Assembly (NCBI GenBank): GCA_030688365.1
Contig: JAUYIE010000009.1
Location: 1-30,305, forward strand
Length of the DNA: 30,305 bases
DNA from: a bacterium
Lineage (GTDB): Bacteria; Patescibacteria; ABY1; JACQRZ01
Direction of reading: 5' to 3'
The position numbers were made by a program, and so were the translations under genes. The notes under the pieces are model-generated. The model saw only the letters and a list, made by a program, of their open reading frames with translations, had not been told where the DNA came from and searched no databases. Below are positions 22,491 through 30,305 of the stretch, in pieces. Within the stretch, counting starts at the first letter, position 1; each line of letters opens with the position of its first letter.

Positions 22491-23487
22491 CCTTGGAACG
22501 GCCAATACATTGGTGTATGTCAAGGAAAAAGGAATCATGATAAACGAACCATCAGTTGTCGCAGTCAATGTGCGCACTGATCAGATACTTGCTGTTGGTG
22601 TTGAGGCAAACATGATGGTTGGCAGGACGCCTGCACATATCATTGCTACCAAACCGCTAGTAGATGGCGTTATTTCTGATTTTGAAGTTACAGAAAAAAT
22701 GCTGAAGTATTTTATTGATAAAGTGCACCGCGAGTCCATGACAGTACTTCCTCGACCTCGCGTGATTATAGGAGTCCCGCTGGATATTACTGAAGTGGAA
22801 CAAAAGGCCGTTGAAGATGCTGCGATCACTGCGGGTGCACGTGAAGTATTTCTGATTGAACAGCCAGTGGCGGCTGCAATCGGTGCACGAGTGCCCGTAC
22901 AAGCATCAGAAGGCCACATGGTGGTAGACATGGGGGGTGGCACTACTGATATCGCCGTCATTTCTTTGGGAGGAATAGTTGCGTCCAAATCGTTGAAGAT
23001 CGCGGGGAACGAATTGAATGAAGATATTATTCGCTATGTTCGTGATTATTTCAATTTACTTATTGGCGAGCGTACTGCAGAACAGACAAAATTGAAGATT
23101 GGCTCGGCATTGCCACTTTCCGAACCACTTGCTATGAAGGTTCGCGGGCGGGATTTGCTCACCGGCTTACCTAAGGAGATCGTTGTATCCGATTCGCAGA
23201 TTCGTGATGCTATGTCGCGCACTGTGTATACGATTGTTGATAATATCAAGACAACAATAGAACATACACCTCCAGAACTTGTTGCAGACATATATGAACA
23301 GGGCATACTATTAACAGGGGGAGGAGCGCTTCTTGCTCGTTTTGATGAATACATTTCGCAAGAAGCGGGTGTGCCAGTAAGTATTGCAGAAGATCCGTTG
23401 ACCTGTGTTGTGCGAGGGACAGCACTGTTGTTAGGAGATATGGATCTGTTAAAAAATGTTATGATTCCTGCTACAAAAAATAAATAA
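22435..23487 (+). CDS. mreB: Rod shape-determining actin homologue MreB
   Basis: MreB polymerises under the inner membrane and directs lateral wall synthesis by RodA/PBP2. The 350-residue product begins MFRLFNSLLGKFSKDLGIDL, matching the standard MreB N-terminus with the amphipathic membrane-binding start, so the ATG at 22435 is preferred although it lies 56 nt inside proS. Actin-fold motifs: phosphate-1 GIDLGTANTLVYV, phosphate-2 VVDMGGGTTDIAVIS, LIEQPVAAAIGA, adenosine site ILLTGGGALL. There is no ribosome binding site. mreC follows after 3 nt. Confidence 0.96.
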   Translation: MFRLFNSLLGKFSKDLGIDLGTANTLVYVKEKGIMINEPSVVAVNVRTDQILAVGVEANMMVGRTPAHIIATKPLVDGVISDFEVTEKMLKYFIDKVHRESMTVLPRPRVIIGVPLDITEVEQKAVEDAAITAGAREVFLIEQPVAAAIGARVPVQASEGHMVVDMGGGTTDIAVISLGGIVASKSLKIAGNELNEDIIRYVRDYFNLLIGERTAEQTKLKIGSALPLSEPLAMKVRGRDLLTGLPKEIVVSDSQIRDAMSRTVYTIVDNIKTTIEHTPPELVADIYEQGILLTGGGALLARFDEYISQEAGVPVSIAEDPLTCVVRGTALLLGDMDLLKNVMIPATKNK

Positions 23488-23490
23488 ATT

Positions 23491-24294
23491 ATGATTCATC
23501 GTTTGTTCATCATCCGCGGACTGATTATCTTGGCTGTCGCGTTTATACTTATACTTATCATCCACTATAGCGGATTGCTTGGTGGTTTGGAAAATATAAT
23601 TCAAGGAGGTGTCAATACTGTAAGTTGGCCAATCAATCAAGGAAAAACAGAGTCTCGGTCATGGATTACTCGTCAATTATGTAGTATCACACCTGATAAG
23701 CAAGCATTGCAGGATCGGGTCAATACATTGATGGAAGAGAACGCACAGTTGAGCCAATCACTTCGTGAGTACGAACAGGTAAAAAATATTTCAGAGTATT
23801 CGGTCAGTCATCCTGGTGGGTATGTACTCGCCCACATCATTGGCACTGTCAGTCAAGTAGGTACACAGGCCTTGATATTAGATAAAGGTCTTAAAGATGG
23901 TGTGAAAGAAAATTATGCTGTTATGGTAGGAAATGGTATTTTGATGGGAAAAACCGCCCATGTTACCGATACGGCGAGTCATGTAATATTACTTAATGAT
24001 AGGCGAAGTACGGTTGCTACAGCCATTGCAAATAACAGCAAAGCAACGGGATTGGTGCAGGGTGAATTTGGACTTGGTTTGACGATGAAGTATATTCATA
24101 CAAGCGAAATCATCCAAAGTGGCGATGTTGTTGTTACATCAGGATTTGAAAGTGGTATACCTGGCGGTCTGGCTGTCGGTATTGTGGATCAGGTACATAA
24201 AGATCCTGTTGAATTGTTTCAAAGTGCTTCCATATCACCACCGTTGCGGTATGATGAATTAAACGTTGTAAGTATTATCAAAGCAAACCCCTAA
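23491..24294 (+). CDS. mreC: Rod shape-determining protein MreC
   Basis: MreC is a periplasm-facing scaffold that activates the PBP2-RodA complex. The 267-residue product has one N-terminal transmembrane helix (about 8-27), a coiled-coil (about 70-100, LQDRVNTLMEENAQLSQSL), then the beta-rich MreC domain with IGTVSQVGTQALILDKG, KENYAVMVGNGILMGKT, HVILLNDRRSTVATAI and GDVVVTSGFESGIPGGLAVG. MreD is not found downstream; lepA follows after 2 nt, so an MreD, if present, is elsewhere. No ribosome binding site is seen. Confidence 0.93.
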   Translation: MIHRLFIIRGLIILAVAFILILIIHYSGLLGGLENIIQGGVNTVSWPINQGKTESRSWITRQLCSITPDKQALQDRVNTLMEENAQLSQSLREYEQVKNISEYSVSHPGGYVLAHIIGTVSQVGTQALILDKGLKDGVKENYAVMVGNGILMGKTAHVTDTASHVILLNDRRSTVATAIANNSKATGLVQGEFGLGLTMKYIHTSEIIQSGDVVVTSGFESGIPGGLAVGIVDQVHKDPVELFQSASISPPLRYDELNVVSIIKANP

Positions 24295-24296
24295 CT

Positions 24297-26102
24297 ATGG
24301 AGATTAGAAATTTTTGCATAATCGCTCATATTGATCACGGAAAGTCCACATTGTCTGACCGTTTGCTTGAGGCAACCGCAACGGTTTCCAAAAGATTGAT
24401 GAAAGCTCAAATACTTGACCAAATGGATATAGAGCGGGAGCGCGGTATTACTATCAAGCTTCAGCCCGCCCGCATGGAGTATGAACATGAAAAAACACAA
24501 TATATTCTCAATCTTATTGATACACCGGGACATGTGGATTTTACATATGAAGTATCTCGTTCACTTGCTGCTGTTGAGGGAGCTATATTACTCGTTGACG
24601 CGACACAAGGAATTCAAGCACAAACACTTGCCAATCTGTTTTTGGCTCTTGAACAAAATCTCACTATTATTCCAGTTATCAACAAAATTGATTTGCCCAG
24701 CGCCCGTCCCGATGAGGTCAGTAGAGAAATAATTCATCTCCTGGGTTGTGATATGGATGATATTGTTCGTGTATCGGCAAAAACAGGAGAAGGGGTGCAC
24801 GAGTTGCTATCTCGTATCGTACAGACTGTGCCCCCACCAACATCTAGAGAGAAAAAAAACACAGGAACGCGTGCACTCATATTTGATTCACTTTACGATG
24901 AATATCGCGGTGTTGTGGCATATGTGCGCATCATAGAAGGAGCTATTTCCAAACATAACAACATTTTTTTTAAAGCAACTGCGACGAAAACAGAGGCCTT
25001 GGAGGTAGGGTATTTCAAACCCAAAATGGTACCGAGTACATCACTTGAAGAAGGTGAGATTGGTTATATCGTAACCGGACTTCACGATGTTAAGGAATGT
25101 GGTGTTGGTGATACCATCACATTGTCATCCACACCTAAAGTTCAGTCTCTCCCGGGATATCGCGCTGCAATGCCGATGGTCTTTGCTGGTCTTTTTTGTC
25201 GTGATGGGGATCAATTTCAATATCTTCGTGATGGGGTGGAAAAATTGAAACTCAATGATGCGGCATTTAGTTTTGAACCAGAGCATTCTCCCGCATTGGG
25301 ATATGGTTTTCGGTGTGGTTTCTTGGGACTTTTGCATCTTGAAATTATTCAAGAACGTCTCAAACGAGAATACAATCTTGATTTAGTTGTTACTACCCCG
25401 TCTGTTGCCTACAACATTATCTTGAAAGACAACACTTCTGTTATTATCCATAATCCACTTGAGTTACCTGATGGAAATAATATTGAACACATTCAGGAAC
25501 CATGGACAAAAGTGGATATCATTTCGCCGGAGCCATATATCGGTAATATTATGTCGTTGGTTGCCGAAAAGAAAGGATATTATAAAAATACGGAATATTT
25601 GACCAGTGCGACTGAAGAAAGCGTCCGAAGAGTCATTTTACATTTTGAACTTCCACTGGCCTCCATCTTGGTTGATTTTTATGATACACTAAAGAGTGTC
25701 TCATCCGGATATGCATCATTAAACTATGAAGTGACTGGGTATAGAAATGCAGATGTAGTGCGACTTGATGTCATTGTAGCGGAAGATACGGTTGATTCGC
25801 TGGCAACGATGGTCTATAGGGATCAGGCATATTTTGAAGGTAAAAAAATTGTTAAGGCATTGAAAGACTCCTTACCCAGGCAGCAATTTGAAATAAAATT
25901 GCAGGCGGCTGTGGGAGGTAAAATCGTTGCAGCGGAGCGTATATCAGCATTACGCAAAGACGTAACTGTTGGATTGTATGGCGGTGATGTTACGCGCAAA
26001 CAAAAACTTTTGGAAAAACAAAAAAAAGGAAAAAAGCGCATGAAAGCTTCTGGTAAAGTAGAGATTCCAACTGATACATTTTTAAAACTTTTACGTCGTT
26101 AA
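24297..26102 (+). CDS. lepA: Elongation factor 4 (LepA)
   Basis: LepA is a ribosome-associated GTPase implicated in back-translocation and 30S assembly. The 601-residue product shows G1 AHIDHGKST (10-18), RERGITIK (switch I), G3 DTPGH (75-79), G4 NKID (about 129-132) and the LepA-specific C-terminal domain with LDVIVAEDTVDSLATMVYRD and PRQQFEIKLQAAVGGKIVA then GLYGGDVTRKQKLLEKQKKG. Length is normal. It sits inside the mreC-recJ run without ribosome binding sites. Confidence 0.97.
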   Translation: MEIRNFCIIAHIDHGKSTLSDRLLEATATVSKRLMKAQILDQMDIERERGITIKLQPARMEYEHEKTQYILNLIDTPGHVDFTYEVSRSLAAVEGAILLVDATQGIQAQTLANLFLALEQNLTIIPVINKIDLPSARPDEVSREIIHLLGCDMDDIVRVSAKTGEGVHELLSRIVQTVPPPTSREKKNTGTRALIFDSLYDEYRGVVAYVRIIEGAISKHNNIFFKATATKTEALEVGYFKPKMVPSTSLEEGEIGYIVTGLHDVKECGVGDTITLSSTPKVQSLPGYRAAMPMVFAGLFCRDGDQFQYLRDGVEKLKLNDAAFSFEPEHSPALGYGFRCGFLGLLHLEIIQERLKREYNLDLVVTTPSVAYNIILKDNTSVIIHNPLELPDGNNIEHIQEPWTKVDIISPEPYIGNIMSLVAEKKGYYKNTEYLTSATEESVRRVILHFELPLASILVDFYDTLKSVSSGYASLNYEVTGYRNADVVRLDVIVAEDTVDSLATMVYRDQAYFEGKKIVKALKDSLPRQQFEIKLQAAVGGKIVAAERISALRKDVTVGLYGGDVTRKQKLLEKQKKGKKRMKASGKVEIPTDTFLKLLRR

Positions 26103-26109
26103 AAAACCT

Positions 26110-27036
26110 ATGCATAAAAAACGACAGTTGTTGTGGAAGATTGTTATCATCGTTGCACTATTGGGGATGGTTATGTTTAGTGTTTTGCCGTATGTACAAG
26201 CGGCAACATATTCTTATGATTTAGCCGTCAATAGCAAAGGAATAACTTTTTTACCACAATCATTTTTTGCCGGAGAGAAAGTGAGGATATATGGAACAAT
26301 TGAAAATATTGGCGATAATGATATGGCGGGATATGTGCAGTTTTTTCAAGGATTGAATGCAATTGCCGATGAGATGCCGTTTTCATCAAAAGCATACGGC
26401 GCACCTGAAGAGGTATGGGTAGATTGGGTCGCACAAGAAGGTACATACAATATTCAATTCCGTATTCTTGAAACCACACCCAATGACCAACACTTAGCAA
26501 ATAATCAAACGGTTTCACGCACAATGACCGTTGCCAAACGTCCAGCCCCAACGCCGCCAGCACCTGTGCCTGAACCTACTCCAGCACCGGAAACAACACC
26601 TTCACCGACAGTCAGTACGTCTCCACCAACTCCTGCACCGACGACCGCTAGTACGTCATCAACACCAAAAGTTGATCCTCGTGTCTTAGGTGAAGAAAAA
26701 GAACGAGCGCTTGCAGTTATTGAGCTACAAGATGACACAGTACAACCTTCTTACCCCAACGATACCGCTGCTGCAGTAACGGCGATCGTACCGGAAACGC
26801 CGTATAATACTGGACAAAGTGATTTTGACAAGGCAACATCATCTGATTATCAAGATATATTCATGTTGGTCCTGGGTGGAGGTGCGGGATTGATTGTCGC
26901 GTTACTTTTGCTTGCACTTTTATTTTGGAAAAAGGCAAAAAATCATGAGACAACCACAAAGCCGGAATTTAAAAAACAAACAGCAGAGCAAACACTTGAA
27001 GATTTCCTCGCACCAATAAAACCAAAAAAGAAATAA
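26110..27036 (+). CDS. Membrane-anchored CARDB-like surface protein
   Basis: The 308-residue product has a signal peptide (basic start, hydrophobic 10-29, likely cleavage after VQA at about 31). A beta-sandwich of CARDB/APHP type follows (about 36-142): YDLAVNSKGITFLP, GTIENIGDNDMAGYVQFF and LANNQTVSRTMTV, resembling adhesin-like CARDB repeats. Next is a Pro/Thr/Ala-rich linker (about 144-187), an acidic stretch, and a C-terminal transmembrane helix (about 251-273) followed by a Lys-rich cytoplasmic tail. This predicts a periplasmic or surface domain tethered by the tail. Its function is not known; adhesion or envelope spacing fits. It is flanked by lepA (7 nt) and recJ (3 nt). Confidence 0.85.
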   Translation: MHKKRQLLWKIVIIVALLGMVMFSVLPYVQAATYSYDLAVNSKGITFLPQSFFAGEKVRIYGTIENIGDNDMAGYVQFFQGLNAIADEMPFSSKAYGAPEEVWVDWVAQEGTYNIQFRILETTPNDQHLANNQTVSRTMTVAKRPAPTPPAPVPEPTPAPETTPSPTVSTSPPTPAPTTASTSSTPKVDPRVLGEEKERALAVIELQDDTVQPSYPNDTAAAVTAIVPETPYNTGQSDFDKATSSDYQDIFMLVLGGGAGLIVALLLLALLFWKKAKNHETTTKPEFKKQTAEQTLEDFLAPIKPKKK

Positions 27037-27039
27037 GGT

Positions 27040-28821
27040 ATGCCCATCATCACCAAACACTGGATCGTCCCCAGTAGTGAACTTGTATTTGACGCGTCAA
27101 ACAAAGAGGGATTGCACCCTCTGATCGTTGAGATTCTTGCAAAGCGGGGGATTAGTGGTGCTGATGCACTGGACCGTTTTTTGAATCCGGATTATGCGCG
27201 CGATGTGCATGATCCTTTTTTGTTTGACGACATGACAAAAGCCGTACGGCGAATTGCGCGTGCGCTTGAACAAAACGAACTCATTGTAATTCATGGCGAT
27301 TATGATGCGGATGGTATCTGTGGAAGCACGCTACTGTATGAGATTTTGATATTACTCGGTGCAAACGTGGAAGTCTACATCCCTCATCGTGAAAAAGAAG
27401 GATATGGGATGAGTATTTCAACACTCAATGGACTGAAAACAAAAGGTTGTTCACTTGTCATCACGGTTGATTGTGGTATTGCAAACACCGACGAAGTTGC
27501 ACATGCGAATACCTTGGGAATTGATGTAATCATCACCGATCATCATACCGAACCGTCGGATCCGCAACGCATGCCCCACGCTCACGCAATCATCCATCCG
27601 CGCGTTCATGCGGATAAATACCCATTTGACCATCTTGCGGGCGTAGGAAGCGCTTTTAAGCTCTCACAGGCGCTTATACACACAGATAGCGAGAAGATTA
27701 TAGTCAAACGGCGGGTAGATGCGCACGATGAGCTGGGTAATCCAATACACTGGGATGCATTTGAAAAATGGCAACTTGATTTGGTGGCAATTGCAACTAT
27801 CACTGACTACATGCCTTTGGTGGGAGAAAATAGGGCACTGGTACATTTTGGATTTATTGTACTGGAAAAGACAGTGCGCATGGGTCTGCGAGCATTGATG
27901 ACTCAATCAGGATCAGTGGGGCAAAAACCAACGGCAAAAATGGTGGGATTTGATATAGGACCTCGCATCAATGCGGCGGGGAGGGTAGATCATGCACGAT
28001 TGGCTTTTGAACTGCTGACCGCAAAAGATCCTGACGGCGCTGATGATCTTTCAAAAAAAATAGAAGCCACGAATATATTGCGAAGAAAGATTTCTACTAA
28101 GCTTGCTGAAGAGGCGGAAGAGGCAGTGCTTTCTGATCTTGAATCTGATAACTCTATCCTGTGCGCGTACAATCCGACATGGCCGATGGGGGTGCTAGGG
28201 TTGGTTGCAGGAAAATTGAGCAGTAAGTATTCAAAACCGGTTATTTTGTGTACGAAAAAAGGTGCGCTCATCGAAGGCACATCACGTAGTGTGCCGGGAC
28301 TCAACATCATGGAAGCATTTCATCGTATATCTGATCTACTGCATCACTACGGTGGTCATGGTGCGGCAGCGGGGATGGCTCTACATGAAGCCGTTGAGTT
28401 TGAGGTATTTCGAGAGACAATCACGCCACACATCACTGATTTACTTTCTTCTACCGATACACGTCCTTCCATCCACGCGGATATTTCTATCGCACTGTCT
28501 GATGTCTCATGGGATTTGGTAAAAAGTATTGGACGTCTTGAGCCATTTGGACAACAAAATGCCAAACCAATTTTTCATATTTCACAAGTCGTGATTGAGC
28601 TGATCTCGCCCATAGGCAAGACAGGTCAGCATGTGCGGGCAACATTTTCACAAGGCGCTACCAAACGGCGTGCTATTGGTTTTTCTCTGGCAAAACAAGT
28701 GGAGGCGCTCAAATCAGGGGATATTGTTGACGTCTTGTGCGAAATAGATATAAATGAATGGAATGGACAACAAGAATTGCAAATTTCTATCTTAGATATG
28801 AGATTATCTCAAGAGATATGA
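27040..28821 (+). CDS. recJ: Single-stranded-DNA-specific exonuclease RecJ
   Basis: RecJ degrades single-stranded DNA 5' to 3' in recombination and base-excision repair. The 593-residue product has the DHH phosphoesterase motifs VIHGDYDADGICG (D87, D89, D91), VDCGI (D144) and TDHHTEP (D167-H168-H169), then LAGVGSAFKLSQAL and IGPRINAAGR. The DHHA1 motifs YGGHGAAAGM and SRSVPGLNIMEAF and a C-terminal OB domain follow. Length matches the family. An AAGG 1 nt before the ATG is too close to be a good ribosome binding site. The stop overlaps the rnhA start (ATGA). Confidence 0.96.
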   Translation: MPIITKHWIVPSSELVFDASNKEGLHPLIVEILAKRGISGADALDRFLNPDYARDVHDPFLFDDMTKAVRRIARALEQNELIVIHGDYDADGICGSTLLYEILILLGANVEVYIPHREKEGYGMSISTLNGLKTKGCSLVITVDCGIANTDEVAHANTLGIDVIITDHHTEPSDPQRMPHAHAIIHPRVHADKYPFDHLAGVGSAFKLSQALIHTDSEKIIVKRRVDAHDELGNPIHWDAFEKWQLDLVAIATITDYMPLVGENRALVHFGFIVLEKTVRMGLRALMTQSGSVGQKPTAKMVGFDIGPRINAAGRVDHARLAFELLTAKDPDGADDLSKKIEATNILRRKISTKLAEEAEEAVLSDLESDNSILCAYNPTWPMGVLGLVAGKLSSKYSKPVILCTKKGALIEGTSRSVPGLNIMEAFHRISDLLHHYGGHGAAAGMALHEAVEFEVFRETITPHITDLLSSTDTRPSIHADISIALSDVSWDLVKSIGRLEPFGQQNAKPIFHISQVVIELISPIGKTGQHVRATFSQGATKRRAIGFSLAKQVEALKSGDIVDVLCEIDINEWNGQQELQISILDMRLSQEI

Positions 28822-29228
28822 GTAAAAAAGTCACAACATACACTGACGGGGGAGCGCGGGGGAACCCCGGTCCAGCAGGAATCGGTGCTGTCGTACACGA
28901 TCTAGAGACTGATATAGTACATGAGCACAAAAAATATATCGGCGAGACGACAAACAATCAAGCAGAATACAAAGCGCTCATTATGGCGCTTGAATCGGCT
29001 AAAGAACTAAGTGCAGATGAAGTACAATGTTTTTTGGACAGCGAGCTGGTGGTCAAACAAATGCGCAAGGAATACAAGGTCAAGGACCCCGGACTACAGA
29101 AGCTTTTTATACAAGCATACAATCTCACTACCGCTTTCAAAAAAGTAACGTTTTCACATATACCGCGTGAAAAAAATAAACACGCGGATAGATTGGTCAA
29201 TGAAGCGATTGATGAACATGTCAGCTAG
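28818..29228 (+). CDS. rnhA: Ribonuclease HI-family protein
   Basis: The product hydrolyses RNA in RNA-DNA hybrids. It is 136 residues with the four metal ligands D10 (YTDGGARGNPGPAG), E50 (NNQAEYKAL), D74 (CFLDSELVV) and D124 (HADRL). The start is taken at 28818, where ATGA overlaps the recJ stop, because the 20 codons upstream in frame lie inside recJ and do not match the family. It lacks the basic loop of E. coli RNase HI, like many short RNase H homologues. The pairing with RecJ suggests a shared role in primer and R-loop removal. Confidence 0.94.
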   Translation: MSKKVTTYTDGGARGNPGPAGIGAVVHDLETDIVHEHKKYIGETTNNQAEYKALIMALESAKELSADEVQCFLDSELVVKQMRKEYKVKDPGLQKLFIQAYNLTTAFKKVTFSHIPREKNKHADRLVNEAIDEHVS

Positions 29229-29251
29229 TGGAGATTTGCGACACGGTGAAC

Positions 29252-30064
29252 TCACAACGGACTTCTTATATTTTTTAGCATTGGATTGGTCACTTTTGTA
29301 TACATTTGCGTTGTCCTGATGTTCGCATGACCCAGTAATTCCTGTACGTATCTCACATCAACACCGTTTTCTAATAGGTGAGTGGCAAAACTATGACGTA
29401 ACGAGTGAAAGGTTGCATTTTTTTTAATACCTGATTTTTTGAGCGCATTGTCAAATATTTTTTGTGCTGTTCGTGTGGTCAATGTACCACCTCGCTCACT
29501 GGCAAATAACAGATCATCTGCATCTTTACGACCTATAATCTGTGATATTTCGGAACCCAATTTTTCGGGTAAAATAGTAATTCTGTCCTTGTTACCCTTG
29601 GCACCTTTGATATGAATGGTCAATTCTAAAATATTCACATCCCGTATCCTTAAGCTGACAACTTCGCTGACGCGCAATCCTGCGCCATACGCAAGACTGA
29701 CCATTAGGCGATGTTTCGTGTTGTCAAGGCACTTCAATATAGCGTGGATCTCGTCACGAGAGAGCACGATTGGCAATTTCTGCGGGGTTTTGGCAAACCT
29801 GATCGCAATATCGCGGTCATACTGCAAGACATTATGATAAAAAAAATTGATGGCCTGTAGCGCCTGATTCGTCGTGGACGATGACAGTCCCTTGTCTACC
29901 ATAGACAAAAGGTATTTCTTTACGAAGTCTACATCAACGGAATCTAGATTGTTTCTTTTTGCTCGTAAATATTCAGATACGCATACGCAATAGCTTTGAA
30001 TTGTACGCGGGCTGTAATGACGTAGACGAAGCTCATCTTTCAATTTTTGAAGATAGACATCCAT
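29252..30064 (-). CDS. Xer-like tyrosine site-specific recombinase
   Basis: The 270-residue product has the SAM-like N-terminal core-binding domain (about 1-90) and the catalytic domain with R131 (GAGLRVSEVVSL), K159 region (KGAKGNKDR), H220 and R223 (FHSLRHSFATHL), H246 (LLGHANIRTT) and nucleophile Y255. All catalytic residues of the family are present. Length is a little under XerC/XerD (about 300). It could be the sole chromosome-dimer resolvase, as in single-Xer systems, or the integrase of a mobile element. The promoter overlaps a palindrome with a dif-like core 55 nt upstream of the start. It is convergent with rnhA. Confidence 0.92.
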   Translation of the reverse strand: MDVYLQKLKDELRLRHYSPRTIQSYCVCVSEYLRAKRNNLDSVDVDFVKKYLLSMVDKGLSSSTTNQALQAINFFYHNVLQYDRDIAIRFAKTPQKLPIVLSRDEIHAILKCLDNTKHRLMVSLAYGAGLRVSEVVSLRIRDVNILELTIHIKGAKGNKDRITILPEKLGSEISQIIGRKDADDLLFASERGGTLTTRTAQKIFDNALKKSGIKKNATFHSLRHSFATHLLENGVDVRYVQELLGHANIRTTQMYTKVTNPMLKNIRSPL

Positions 30065-30116
30065 AGATTTAAAGACTATACTTGAAGAAAGGGGAGATGT
30101 TGTACACTATTCACAT

Positions 30117-30145
30117 ATTATACAACATACTGTATAGTATGTGAA
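30117..30145 (-). promoter_or_regulatory. Promoter of the recombinase gene, overlapping an inverted repeat
   Basis: Minus strand TTCACA (30140-30145), 17-nt spacer, TATAAT (30117-30122); start near 30110, leader about 46 nt. The -35 and spacer coincide with the dif-like site at 30120-30147. Confidence 0.75.
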
Positions 30146-30147
30146 GT
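30120..30147 (+). other. Candidate dif-like recombination site upstream of the recombinase gene
   Basis: 28 bp arranged as 11+6+11: left arm ATACAACATAC, centre TGTATA, right arm GTATGTGAAGT. From memory of the E. coli dif site, the centre is identical and the right arm matches TTATGTTAAAT at 8 of 11 positions; the left arm agrees poorly except for CATA. The inner arms CATAC/GTATG are inverted repeats. A wider repeat, TTCACATA (30110-30117) with TATGTGAA (30138-30145), encloses it. Function is inferred; an AT-rich promoter could mimic this. Confidence 0.45.
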
Positions 30148-30160
30148 GATTTCGCATATA

Positions 30161-30305
30161 AGAGAGTTCGGCAAAATCGCTCCGCTCTTTTGCCGAACGG
30201 GTCGCGGTACCCGCTGCTCGTCGAGTCGCTTCGCGACATCGCCGAACAGCGGATATCCGAAATGTCAGTCGCCCCGCAGGCGGGTCGCCAGCCACTTCGG
30301 ATATC
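30161..30305 (+). repeat. GC-rich nested inverted repeats at the window end
   Basis: About 62% G+C against about 40% elsewhere. A perfect 11-bp inverted repeat GTTCGGCAAAA (30166-30176) / TTTTGCCGAAC (30188-30198) is followed by GTCGC (30225-30229) / GCGAC (30233-30237). A 10-bp pair GATATCCGAA (30252-30261) / TTCGGATATC (30296-30305) ends exactly at the window boundary and holds CCC (30273-30275) / GGG (30282-30284) inside. GCCGAAC occurs at 30192-30198 and again at 30241-30247. No coding potential is credible. It may be a palindromic repeat family or part of a recombination-site array. Confidence 0.7.

Noticed and set aside
30107..30295. 62-residue minus-strand ORF in the GC-rich tail
   Set aside because: It runs through perfect inverted repeats and the recombinase promoter, has an Arg/Ala composition typical of translated repeats and no ribosome binding site.
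30166..30305. Integron attC sites
   Set aside because: The ends do not fit the attC core consensus (RYYYAAC/GTTRRRY) and the recombinase has no visible IntI-specific insertion, though the hairpin form is similar.
1..30305. CRISPR arrays, tRNA or rRNA genes, insertion sequences
   Set aside because: No regularly spaced direct repeats, no cloverleaf with conserved T-loop, no rRNA motifs and no transposase-like ORF were seen by eye.

Overview
The window (30,305 bp, roughly 40% G+C, standard genetic code with TGA used as stop) looks like a contig from a reduced-genome bacterium, most likely a member of the Candidate Phyla Radiation (Patescibacteria, Parcubacteria-like). The reasons are the short 194-residue EF-Ts, a divergent phosphoglycerate kinase, a PrmC with NLPY in place of NPPY, densely packed unrelated housekeeping genes, general absence of Shine-Dalgarno sequences with several -10 boxes placed directly at start codons, and a single Xer recombinase. 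The phylum call is inference; no rRNA is present.

Layout. 1-2.9 kb (minus strand): nusG (cut by the window edge), secE and gyrB. 2.9-3.35 kb: a gene-free stretch holding a strong promoter, a heavily folded predicted RNA and a terminator, the best candidate for an unassigned non-coding RNA. 3.35-6.1 kb (plus): an unknown membrane-anchored protein, a RodA/FtsW glycan polymerase and ribosomal protein L25. 6.1-8.8 kb: prmC and prfA (a release factor and its methylase) plus rpmE on the minus strand, with a small orphan gene between prmC and prfA. 9.06-11.2 kb: another small orphan gene, then rpsB-tsf behind a folded leader.

11.36-14.9 kb is an accessory island between the tsf terminator and the gap promoter: an EcoRI-family adenine methylase, a two-helix membrane peptide, a RhuM-family protein and a DUF262-HNH nuclease, arranged as one operon. 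It reads as an undescribed or poorly described restriction-like defence cassette.

14.98-29.2 kb (plus): gap, a membrane protein resembling Pycsar effectors, an orphan small gene, then a nearly gapless run pgk-eno-gpmI-proS-mreB-mreC-lepA-CARDB protein-recJ-rnhA. This joins lower glycolysis, prolyl-tRNA charging, cell-shape control, translation and DNA/RNA repair in one transcription unit or a few overlapping ones.

29.25-30.3 kb: a minus-strand Xer-type tyrosine recombinase whose promoter overlaps a palindrome with a dif-like core, followed by about 145 bp of GC-rich (about 62%) nested inverted repeats running to the end. The window probably stops at a repeat.

Most promising for novelty: the methylase/RhuM/DUF262-HNH island, the Xer gene with a dif-like site inside its own promoter and the hairpin-rich tail, the structured RNA at 3.09-3.32 kb, and the contrast between leaderless core genes and small orphan genes with strong Shine-Dalgarno sites.
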